This document shows positions 1-4,795 of a stretch of 5,399 nucleotides of DNA, piece by piece. Below the pieces are notes generated by a model. That model was not told the origin of the DNA, ran no database searches, and worked only from the letters and a program-made list of their open reading frames with translations. Positions within the stretch are counted from its first letter, which is position 1. The number at the start of each line of letters is the position of its first letter. Source of the stretch: Atribacterota bacterium (GTDB lineage: Bacteria > Atribacterota > Phoenicimicrobiia > Phoenicimicrobiales > Phoenicimicrobiaceae); NCBI GenBank assembly GCA_030666935.1, contig DAOUWX010000140.1, positions 1 through 5,399 on the forward strand. Reading direction: 5' to 3'. Made by a program: the position numbers and the translations under genes.

Positions 1-621
1 AAGAGGACTATCATCTTCTTTTCTTATGGCCGAACAACTAAATTCTACTTTAGGTAATTCTGCTAAATAAAAATAACCATTTAATTGTTTTAATGAAGTT
101 AAAAGACCATTTTCTTTAGTTGTCTGGTAATCTATATAATCCAGATTTCCTTCCTTAATATTCACTCCCTTAATTGGAAATAAACTTACAAGGCTAAGAT
201 TAAATTTTTCCATAAAATCAAAGGCTCCCTGGCTATCCCTGATTAAAGTCATCCGGGGTTTTACCAGAGTTATATCTTCCACACTCAGGGGTACCTCCCT
301 CTTTAAGGCAGAGAGAAAATCCAGATCATAATTGACAATTATTTCTTCAGCTTCAAAGATTTGATCCTGGTCAAGTAATGATCTGTGTTTAAATACCTTG
401 AAATCAGATAAAGTTATAGATTTAAGAGAGTAATTTTTAACTCTCCCAATATAGATTCCTCGATCGATGGCATTCTCCATTGTAGAAATTATCAGATTTT
501 TTAGCTCATTTTTAGCCTGGCTGCTCCGAATAGCAAAATATCCTCCTGTAATCAGAACGATGATAATCAGAGTAACTAATATTGCTTTTGGAAAGGATTT
601 TTTTGATTCCGTATCAGACAT
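1..621 (-). CDS. AsmA/TamB-like envelope protein, N-terminal part
   Basis: The first 207 codons of a larger gene are visible, open to the left edge with no stop. The protein has a short Lys-containing N-terminus, then one hydrophobic segment at about residues 13-31, so it is probably anchored in the inner membrane with the rest in the periplasm. Residues 55-140 follow the pattern of AsmA/TamB-family N-termini: short beta-like stretches (IYIGRVKNYSLKSITLSDF at 56-74, then FEAEEIIVNYDLDFL at 89-103), followed by VEDITLVKPRMTLIRDSQG at 114-132, the usual 'element lies on I-P, then R-D-x-x-G' segment. Family members are long beta-groove proteins linked to outer-membrane biogenesis and phospholipid transport; that role is family knowledge, not seen here. 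The ATG at 621 is preceded by GGAG (complement of 631-634) with 9 nt spacing; an ATG 8 nt upstream is out of frame. It follows mazG after a 417-bp repeat-rich gap. The missing C-terminus (DUF490/TamB domain or not) decides between TamB and other AsmA-like proteins. Confidence 0.72.
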   Translation of the reverse strand, partial: MSDTESKKSFPKAILVTLIIIVLITGGYFAIRSSQAKNELKNLIISTMENAIDRGIYIGRVKNYSLKSITLSDFKVFKHRSLLDQDQIFEAEEIIVNYDLDFLSALKREVPLSVEDITLVKPRMTLIRDSQGAFDFMEKFNLSLVSLFPIKGVNIKEGNLDYIDYQTTKENGLLTSLKQLNGYFYLAELPKVEFSCSAIRKEDDSPL

Positions 622-641
622 GAATTCATTCTCCGAATAAA

Positions 642-676
642 TAGTCGTTAGTCGTTAGTAAATAGTCGTTAGTAAA
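642..676 (+). repeat. Heptamer tandem repeat, TAGTCGT type
   Basis: Five consecutive 7-base units stay in register: TAGTCGT at 642, TAGTCGT at 649, TAGTAAA at 656, TAGTCGT at 663 and TAGTAAA at 670. The same unit occurs at 1454-1488, 4454-4470 and 4631-4647, and in reverse orientation at 946-976. It lies directly upstream of the start codon of the TamB-like gene, ending about 20 bases before it. It resembles the short tandemly repeated repetitive (STRR) heptamers described in cyanobacterial intergenic DNA, but the resemblance is one of form only. Confidence 0.85.
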
Positions 677-734
677 AAAATACAAGATATAAGGCAATGC
701 AATTGACCGATTGAATTAATCGTTAGTATATGAT

Positions 735-765
735 TAGCGTATAGCGTACAGCGTTTAGCGTATAG
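735..765 (+). repeat. Heptamer tandem repeat, TAGCGTA type
   Basis: Four 7-base units plus three bases: TAGCGTA, TAGCGTA, CAGCGTT, TAGCGTA, TAG. A near-identical array lies at 4654-4684 (units TAGCGTA, GAGCGTA, CAGCGTT, TAGCGTA, TAG). In both places the array is followed within about 20 bases by the AT-rich module containing TAAAAGCTTAAA and AAAAACCATAATT, so the two spacers share a compound block of about 70-80 bases, not just a simple repeat. Confidence 0.85.
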
Positions 766-780
766 GCTAAATCAATAAAC

Positions 781-815
781 TAAAAGCTTAAAGCTAAAAA
801 TGAAAAACCATAATT
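781..815 (+). repeat. AT-rich repeat module shared with 4687-4721
   Basis: This 35-base stretch, starting TAAAAGCTTAAA and ending AAAAACCATAATT, matches 4687-4721 with only a few substitutions. In both places it follows a TAGCGTA-type heptamer array. It has no coding capacity. The shared order of modules suggests that the compound block was copied, not that it arose independently by slippage. Confidence 0.7.
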
Positions 816-945
816 ATTATTTAAGAATTCAGGAGTCAGTTGTCAGAAGCCAGAAAAATACAGAAAAATTTAATTAATATTATAATTTCATAGTTTAAAA
901 TAATTCTGAATACTGGATTCTGGTTCCTGTCTTCTATTTTCCTTG

Positions 946-976
946 CTATTCACTAACGACTATTCACTATTCACTA
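946..976 (-). repeat. Heptamer tandem repeat, inverted copy
   Basis: Read on the minus strand, this stretch is TAGTGAA, TAGTGAA, TAGTCGT, TAGTGAA, TAG: four units in perfect 7-base register. It is the inverse of the arrays at 642-676 and 1454-1488 (the latter also has a TAGTGAA unit). With the forward array at 642-676 it brackets about 335 bases as an inverted pair. Confidence 0.85.
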
Positions 977-980
977 AATT

Positions 981-1009
981 ATTATATCATATATTTTATA
1001 TAGGTTAAA
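981..1009 (-). promoter_or_regulatory. Possible sigma-70-like promoter for the TamB-like gene
   Basis: On the minus strand a perfect TATAAT (complement of 981-986) lies 17 bases downstream of TTTAAC (complement of 1004-1009), a weak -35. The site sits just past the mazG stop, so it could give the TamB-like gene its own transcript with a leader of about 350 nt running through the heptamer repeats. The surroundings are very AT-rich, so a chance match is quite possible. Confidence 0.25.
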
Positions 1010-1038
1010 TTTAATTTTTAATCTAAATTATATTATTT

Positions 1039-1434
1039 TTAATTATTTATTTCTTTTTCTTCCCTTTTCATTCTTTTCCAAACTGCTAAGGCTTCTTCGG
1101 GAGTGTTCACTTTTACATCACCAAAGACATGAGGATGTCTTCTGATAAATTTTTTTACCGCCCCGGCCAGTACATCAGAATAAGTAAATAAGCCTTTTTC
1201 TTGGGCAATTTCAATCTGCATAAGTATTACCATTAGCAGGTCACCCAGTTCTTCACACAGATTATCTAAATCATTAGACTTTACTGCCTGGGAAACTTCT
1301 TCAGCTTCTTCTAAAATATTGGGAGCCAGAGATTCTAAGGTCTGTTTTCTATCCCAAAGGCAACCTTTCGGTCCCCTCAATTTAGCAATAATATCCATCA
1401 TTTCTGCAAATAGTTCTTTCTCTTTTTCGTACAT
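1039..1434 (-). CDS. mazG: MazG nucleotide pyrophosphohydrolase (single domain)
   Basis: This 131-residue all-alpha NTP pyrophosphohydrolase would hydrolyse (d)NTPs to the monophosphate and pyrophosphate in the cytosol, a house-cleaning role known for the family. The family landmarks are all visible: LRGPKGCLWDRKQT at 19-32 (usual form GCPWDxxQT, here Leu for Pro), the Mg-binding EExxE as E42-E43-E46, the second acidic motif EELGD at 61-65, and KFIRRHPHVFGD at 95-106, followed by a Trp-x-x-x-Lys end. Escherichia coli MazG is about twice as long with two tandem domains; this is one domain, as in many other bacteria. The start is well supported: GGAGG (complement of 1440-1444) lies 5 nt before the ATG. 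It is separated from the upstream phosphodiesterase gene by 254 bp with a likely terminator, and from the next gene by 417 bp, so it is probably transcribed alone. No key residue is missing. Confidence 0.93.
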   Translation of the reverse strand: MYEKEKELFAEMMDIIAKLRGPKGCLWDRKQTLESLAPNILEEAEEVSQAVKSNDLDNLCEELGDLLMVILMQIEIAQEKGLFTYSDVLAGAVKKFIRRHPHVFGDVKVNTPEEALAVWKRMKREEKEINN

Positions 1435-1439
1435 CCGTT

Positions 1440-1444
1440 CCTCC
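1440..1444 (-). promoter_or_regulatory. Ribosome binding site of mazG
   Basis: GGAGG on the minus strand with 5 nt before the ATG at 1434. It is the strongest Shine-Dalgarno match in the window and fixes the mazG start. The heptamer array begins only about 10 bases further upstream, so it would lie in the 5' leader of the transcript. Confidence 0.8.
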
Positions 1445-1453
1445 GTTCTAAAA

Positions 1454-1488
1454 TAGTCGTTAGTCGTTAGTGAATAGTCGTTAGCATT
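1454..1488 (+). repeat. Heptamer tandem repeat upstream of mazG
   Basis: Five units in register: TAGTCGT, TAGTCGT, TAGTGAA, TAGTCGT, TAGCATT. The array runs directly into the module starting TACAAGATA (1492-1523), which matches 681-712 and, in shorter form, 4579-4603. The layout mirrors the spacer before the TamB-like gene: in both cases the array sits immediately upstream of a ribosome binding site. Confidence 0.85.
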
Positions 1489-1535
1489 AAATACAAGATA
1501 CGAGACAATGCGATTGGCCGATTCACCGATTACAT

Positions 1536-1567
1536 CAGTTAGCCGGTTATCCAGTTTGCCAGTTAAT
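1536..1567 (+). repeat. Octamer tandem repeat, CAGTTAGC type
   Basis: Four 8-base units: CAGTTAGC, CGGTTATC, CAGTTTGC, CAGTTAAT. Related three-unit runs occur at 4504-4527 (CAGTTAAC, CGGTTAGC, CAGTTAAG), and the block 1541-1563 matches 4604-4626 with two differences. The period is eight here, against seven in the neighbouring arrays. Confidence 0.7.
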
Positions 1568-1599
1568 TTAATTCGTATATGTGGGTAGAAACGCTCTGG

Positions 1600-1619
1600 A
1601 TTCCTGCTTTCGCAGGAAT
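1600..1619. repeat. Perfect 8-bp hairpin, GAAA loop on the minus strand
   Basis: ATTCCTGC at 1600-1607 and GCAGGAAT at 1612-1619 are exact inverse complements around a 4-base loop. On the minus strand, the transcribed one, the loop is GAAA, a GNRA tetraloop. A further TCTG/CAGA pair (1595-1598 and 1622-1625) extends the palindrome across a small internal bulge. No T-run follows on the minus strand, so this hairpin alone is not an intrinsic terminator. It looks like a dispersed palindromic element, a kind common in bacterial intergenic DNA. Confidence 0.65.
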
Positions 1620-1624
1620 GACAG

Positions 1625-1658
1625 AAAAAACAGACGGGGATGATAAATTAAACCCCAC
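1625..1658 (-). terminator. Probable intrinsic terminator of the phosphodiesterase/barrel gene
   Basis: Read on the minus strand, GTGGGG (complement of 1653-1658) and CCCCGT (complement of 1634-1639) can form a 6-bp stem of four G-C and two G-U pairs around a 13-base loop. Four bases later comes a run of six T (complement of 1625-1630). It begins about 30 bases past the stop codon at 1689. The stem is short and the loop large, so it is a moderate candidate; the GAAA-loop hairpin follows immediately and may help. Confidence 0.42.
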
Positions 1659-1688
1659 GCTCAGTATTTTCTTGAAACTTGAAAATTT

Positions 1689-3344
1689 CTACCAGCTAAA
1701 GCTTATACCAAATCCATTAGGTATTAACCACTCTAAAGCCAGTTGGTCGTTGATTTGATAAACGAGTTCTTTGGTGTTTATTTCCCATCCTTCCCGGGTA
1801 AACTGCCCCCCATAATTAAACTGTATCTTTCCCAGGTCTATTTGTAAGCGGGCTTGTAACAAGGCATCCAGGTTCTGTCCATTATACTGCAGACCTGCTC
1901 CGGTCCATAACCTCATTAAATAAGAACTGTAAAGATCGTATTCAAGCCAGCTGCGGTAGATATCATCATGATAGCGAAAAGCAAAATTCCAACGATAAGC
2001 CGGAGAAAGAGACATTTCAAAACCTGAATTATATTCCCCATAACCGTTTCCCCAAAAACTAAAAGAGTTTTTCTCTCTTGCCGGCTCCAGATTTTCAAAA
2101 CTGAGCACGGGTATACTGGTATAGAGGTTATGTAACCACATCTCTTTCCGTTCGTAAAGATGCTCCAACTGTGGACCTTTAAGTAAAATAGGTACCATCA
2201 GGTCGGTATTAACAAGTCCGGCATGATTGGCTGGAAATTCTACAGGTATTTTAGGGGGATTGATAACTATTACTATATCTCCTGCCCTCTCATTGGAAAG
2301 GAGATGATATATATTGGGAGGAACTCCCGGGAATCTGCTATCTCTGGTTTGAGATAACCACTCTAAATCAGTCAACCATTCCCCGTTATACCCAGAACTA
2401 TAATAACCAAATACATCCTCACCTTCAAATAAGTAACGAATTTTCTCTTCTTTTTCTTCGAAAATCATTTTCCCCTGGTCCGAATAGCCAGCTACCTGAT
2501 GAGGGTTCTCTCTATAAAATGCAAAATAAATCTCACTTTTTAAAACAATATCCCTGGCTACCTTATCTTTTTTATCAGGATCTTTTAAATATACATTACG
2601 ATGAACAAATACCTTAAGGTCATTTCCTACTATTCTCTCAATTTCTTTTTCTTGATCAATGACAATAAAATCGCCAAAAGACATTCCGTGATCACAATAA
2701 AATATTAGGTTAACCTCGTCGAGGTTCAATTTTTTCACCAGATTACCAAAATAACGGTCAAACCTGCGAATACTGGCTTCATACAATTTCAGACCCATTA
2801 GATGGCCCAGAGAATCGGTGGCAAACCAATAGAATTCTATAACTCCATAGGTTTCCAGAAGCTCGGGGACATTAAGGAGAGGAAGAAACATAAAAGGGTC
2901 AAGTCCGGGTGCTCCATAAATAATACAGGCTTTTGTTCGCCGGGGTAGATAGGAAAACCAATAAAAAAAAGTTTTATACTTCGATATAACTTTTTCCTTT
3001 TCCCGGTCATAATAACCCCATCCTACCCCTCCGGTGGAATTATCTAACCCTTCTTTTAAGTGAGGAACGGTTGTTTCTGTTCCTCCGGGATAGAGACTAA
3101 GACCATGATGAATCATGTGGCCATCCTCAAAAACAGCCTTCAGATTAGGAAGGTAACCTTCTTCCATATATTGAAAGAAATTATGTGATGATACAGCATC
3201 CAAATGGAATATAAGGAATTTTGGAGATGCCTCTCCTATTATTAAGAAAGACATCAGGATTATTACTATTATAAGCACATAAAATATTGAAAGTCTCCCG
3301 AAAGAGCTAACTTTTTTAAAATGCAGGTTATTGATTTTCAACAT
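1689..3344 (-). CDS. Exported type I phosphodiesterase/alkaline phosphatase fused to a C-terminal beta-barrel (copy 1)
   Basis: This is a 551-residue protein. Residues 1-39 look like a signal peptide: basic start, hydrophobic core at about 18-36, likely cleavage after GEA (37-39). Residues 42-395 carry the metal-binding set of the alkaline phosphatase superfamily, closest in spacing to nucleotide pyrophosphatase/phosphodiesterases: D49 in FHLDA; T89 in YPGGTETT as probable nucleophile; D177 and H181 in ATDSLGH; D218 and H219 in YCDHGM; H374 in ANHAG. All expected zinc ligands seem present, so the enzyme should be active on a phosphoester or phosphodiester; the substrate is unknown. Residues 427-551 are different in character: alternating hydrophobic/polar stretches with many Tyr, Phe and Trp, enough for about eight strands, ending in FGISFSW with aromatic or hydrophobic residues at the last, third- and fifth-last positions, like an outer-membrane beta-signal. 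I infer an enzyme tethered to the outer membrane. AAAGGA lies 10 nt before the ATG. It follows the patatin gene by 72 bp, probably in the same transcript. Confidence 0.85.
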   Translation of the reverse strand: MLKINNLHFKKVSSFGRLSIFYVLIIVIILMSFLIIGEASPKFLIFHLDAVSSHNFFQYMEEGYLPNLKAVFEDGHMIHHGLSLYPGGTETTVPHLKEGLDNSTGGVGWGYYDREKEKVISKYKTFFYWFSYLPRRTKACIIYGAPGLDPFMFLPLLNVPELLETYGVIEFYWFATDSLGHLMGLKLYEASIRRFDRYFGNLVKKLNLDEVNLIFYCDHGMSFGDFIVIDQEKEIERIVGNDLKVFVHRNVYLKDPDKKDKVARDIVLKSEIYFAFYRENPHQVAGYSDQGKMIFEEKEEKIRYLFEGEDVFGYYSSGYNGEWLTDLEWLSQTRDSRFPGVPPNIYHLLSNERAGDIVIVINPPKIPVEFPANHAGLVNTDLMVPILLKGPQLEHLYERKEMWLHNLYTSIPVLSFENLEPAREKNSFSFWGNGYGEYNSGFEMSLSPAYRWNFAFRYHDDIYRSWLEYDLYSSYLMRLWTGAGLQYNGQNLDALLQARLQIDLGKIQFNYGGQFTREGWEINTKELVYQINDQLALEWLIPNGFGISFSW

Positions 3345-3416
3345 ATATTATTAGTCCTTTATTTCTATTCTAATATAAGTGTTTTAAATTTACATCTTCT
3401 CAGAAAATTTATAAAT
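3345..3416. other. 72-bp spacer between the patatin gene and phosphodiesterase copy 1
   Basis: No gene and none of the heptamer repeats are found here, unlike every other gap in the window. It holds the ribosome binding site of the downstream gene (AAAGGA, complement of 3355-3360) and a 12-base AT palindrome at 3406-3417 overlapping the patatin stop. That palindrome lacks G-C pairs and a T-run, so it is not a convincing terminator. The short clean gap supports co-transcription of the two genes. Confidence 0.5.
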
Positions 3417-4382
3417 TCAGTAGGAATTTATAAGTGTCTTTAGTGCTGGAATTATCTTTTTAGTTTCTTCTTCCCCGAGTTTAATTAATTGTAATTTTAT
3501 TTCTTTCTCCATATCAGTAGAGAGAGTGCCTTTATAGTGGGGTCTTATAACAATATCTGCCTTATTAGCTGAAATATTATTTAATTCTTCAAGCATTATA
3601 AATATAGATCTATGAAGGATAGATACAACATTATTTATAACGGGAACAGTGTCTTTTTGAATATCTCTTAAATTTACCCCTATTACTATATCTGCTCCCA
3701 TTTCTCTCACCACATCCACAGGAACAGGGTCTATTAAACCACCATCTACCAACATTTTATCTTCAAATTCAAAAGGCATGGATAGCCCGGGCACAGACAT
3801 AGAAGCTGCTATCGCATTAGAAATTCTTCCTTTGTCAAAAACTACTTTTTTGCCAGTTATCAAGTCTGTGGTAATTACCTTAAAGGGAATTTTAAGATCA
3901 TATTCGAAGCTTGCCCGGTTAGTTAATCGGTCAATTTCATCTCTTATAATTTTCCCATCCATTAAACCTTTCAGCAATTCAAAATCTATTTTACCCTTCG
4001 ATACATCTGAATAAAATATGATAAAGGGGGTTTCATTTATATTTTCCAGTTTTATATCTTCCCTTGGAGTCATATAATATTTATCAAAGTCCAAACTTAA
4101 AGTGTATTTTTCTATTTTTTCTATATCTTCCCATAAAGCATAAAACCCCCCTATAAGAGAGCCTATGCTAGTTCCAGCTATGTAATCCAATTTTATACCT
4201 TCATTTTTCAAAGCTTTTAAGACACCAATATGAACGTAAAACCTTCTTCCTCCTTCTCCTAATGCTAATCCGATCTTGGGAGCAGTATAAGAAAAAGAAG
4301 AAACAGAAGAACAGAGTAATACAAAAACTATTACAATTTGGATTAATTTTTTTAATTTTTTCATTATAATTTTATCATACAT
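3417..4382 (-). CDS. Exported patatin-like phospholipase, RssA/NTE type
   Basis: This 321-residue acyl hydrolase has a signal-peptide-like N-terminus (KKLKK, hydrophobic 13-25, likely cut near 30-34), so it should act outside the cytoplasm. Patatin motifs in order: a glycine-rich oxyanion loop at 42-47 with HIGVLKAL at 51-58; the nucleophile elbow GTSIG at 70-74 with Ser72; and the catalytic Asp213 in VDGGLIDPVPV (212-222). Ser and Asp form the family's catalytic dyad; typical reactions are deacylation of phospholipids or lysophospholipids. The oxyanion loop is unusual: it reads GEGGRRFYVH where relatives usually have a form of GGGGARGxAH, so Glu, Arg and Phe replace small residues. The start is uncertain: Met1 (4382) has only a weak GGAT/AGG upstream, and Met7 (4364), directly before KKLKK, would give a more typical signal peptide. 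The stop is TGA. Cys24 lacks a small residue before it, so a lipoprotein is unlikely. The phosphodiesterase/barrel gene lies 72 bp downstream. Confidence 0.88.
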   Translation of the reverse strand: MYDKIIMKKLKKLIQIVIVFVLLCSSVSSFSYTAPKIGLALGEGGRRFYVHIGVLKALKNEGIKLDYIAGTSIGSLIGGFYALWEDIEKIEKYTLSLDFDKYYMTPREDIKLENINETPFIIFYSDVSKGKIDFELLKGLMDGKIIRDEIDRLTNRASFEYDLKIPFKVITTDLITGKKVVFDKGRISNAIAASMSVPGLSMPFEFEDKMLVDGGLIDPVPVDVVREMGADIVIGVNLRDIQKDTVPVINNVVSILHRSIFIMLEELNNISANKADIVIRPHYKGTLSTDMEKEIKLQLIKLGEEETKKIIPALKTLINSY

Positions 4383-4453
4383 AATTATCCAGACCTATCC
4401 TTTTCTTCCTTTGAATATTCATACTTTTACTTTTTTTTTACACCATTATTTAA

Positions 4454-4489
4454 TAGTCGTTAGTCGTTAGTATTTAGCATTTAGCATTA
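4454..4489 (+). repeat. Two adjoining heptamer arrays, TAGTCGT then TTTAGCA
   Basis: TAGTCGT occurs twice in register at 4454-4467, followed by TAG, then TTTAGCA twice at 4473-4486 and TTA. The array then leads into AAATACAAG, exactly as the array at 1454-1488 leads into its TACAAGATA module. It lies about 70 bases upstream of the patatin start. Confidence 0.8.
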
Positions 4490-4503
4490 AATACAAGAAA
4501 ATT

Positions 4504-4527
4504 CAGTTAACCGGTTAGCCAGTTAAG
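4504..4527 (+). repeat. Octamer tandem repeat, three units
   Basis: CAGTTAAC, CGGTTAGC, CAGTTAAG: three 8-base units related to the four-unit run at 1536-1567. It follows the TACAAGA sequence of this spacer, keeping the same module order as upstream of mazG. Confidence 0.65.
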
Positions 4528-4578
4528 ACAAGGTGCAAGTTAATACATTTAACCAATTGAATTAGTCATTAGCATTAA

Positions 4579-4626
4579 TACAAGATAATACAATTGACCG
4601 ATTAGCCGGTTATCCGTTTTGCCAGT
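4579..4626 (+). repeat. Compound module shared with the mazG upstream spacer
   Basis: TACAAGATA at 4579 leads through AATTGACCGATT (to 4603) into AGCCGGTTAT and a final GCCAGT (to 4626). The first part matches 681-712 and 1492-1523 with small gaps; the last part matches 1541-1563 with two differences. Occurrence in all three large spacers shows it is a dispersed repeat family. Confidence 0.7.
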
Positions 4627-4630
4627 CCAA

Positions 4631-4684
4631 TAGTCGTTAGTCGTTAGCATTGCTAGCGTAGAGCGTACAGCGTTTAGCGTATAG
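4631..4684 (+). repeat. TAGTCGT heptamers followed by a TAGCGTA heptamer array
   Basis: TAGTCGT twice plus TAG at 4631-4647, then at 4654-4684 four units TAGCGTA, GAGCGTA, CAGCGTT, TAGCGTA plus TAG. The second array differs from 735-765 at one base in its second unit. The third unit carries the same CAGCGTT variant in both places, which points to copying of the whole array from a common ancestor. Confidence 0.85.
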
Positions 4685-4686
4685 AT

Positions 4687-4721
4687 TAAAAGCTTAAAAT
4701 TAAAAGCGAAAAACCATAATT
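4687..4721 (+). repeat. AT-rich repeat module, second copy
   Basis: Partner of 781-815, with the same TAAAAGCTTAAA start and AAAAACCATAATT end. It again follows the TAGCGTA array, here by only two bases. It lies about 75 bases past the stop codon of phosphodiesterase copy 2. Confidence 0.7.
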
Positions 4722-4795
4722 TAAAACCCAAAACCTTTTCGTATAAAGTATTATTTTTTTGTTTATATATTAGTAGAATTTTATATTGAAAATTT

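Larger units (their letters stand above)
622..1038. other. Non-coding repeat-rich spacer between mazG and the TamB-like gene
   Basis: I see no convincing gene in these 417 bases: all frames are broken and the composition is AT-rich and repetitive. The spacer holds heptamer arrays at 642-676, 735-765 and 946-976 (the last inverted), a module beginning TACAAGATA at 681-712 that recurs in both other spacers, an AT-rich module at 781-815 that recurs at 4687-4721, and a pair of opposed CAGGA/CCAG-containing stretches at about 829-856 and 911-936. There is also a weak promoter-like pair near 981-1009. No strong intrinsic terminator is visible just after the mazG stop. Confidence 0.75.
4383..4795. 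other. Non-coding repeat-rich spacer between phosphodiesterase copy 2 and the patatin gene
   Basis: These 413 bases hold no gene I can support; one open frame of 60 codons runs through the repeats and is not protein-like. Contents in plus-strand order: a nine-T run at 4432-4440, TAGTCGT heptamers and TTTAGCA heptamers (4454-4489), octamers (4504-4527), the TACAAGATA module (4579-4603) leading into a block shared with 1541-1563, more TAGTCGT heptamers (4631-4647), the TAGCGTA array (4654-4684) and the AT-rich module (4687-4721). The promoter of the patatin gene probably lies here, but no clear -35/-10 pair stands out. No intrinsic terminator for copy 2 is evident. Confidence 0.75.

Noticed and set aside
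642..676. Repeats as a CRISPR array
   Set aside because: The units are 7-8 bases, directly adjacent with no unique spacers, and no cas gene is visible.
641..980. An insertion sequence
   Set aside because: No transposase frame and no target duplication could be recognised; at most it is a non-autonomous repeat.
1916..2098. A 60-codon open frame inside the barrel region, also present at 5023-5205
   Set aside because: It is in another frame of the barrel coding sequence; its presence in both copies follows from their near identity at DNA level.
3406..3417. A terminator after the patatin gene
   Set aside because: The 12-base palindrome is all A/T, overlaps the stop codon and lacks a T-run downstream.
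3778..4014. A 78-codon open frame on the plus strand
   Set aside because: It is antisense to the patatin catalytic region, which has clear family motifs; no independent coding evidence.
4311..4313. Patatin as a lipoprotein (Cys24 near the end of the hydrophobic segment)
   Set aside because: The preceding residues are VLL, without the small residue needed just before the Cys in a lipobox.
4549..4731. A 60-codon open frame on the minus strand in the spacer
   Set aside because: It runs entirely through repeat modules, has no ribosome binding site and its sequence is what the repeats dictate.
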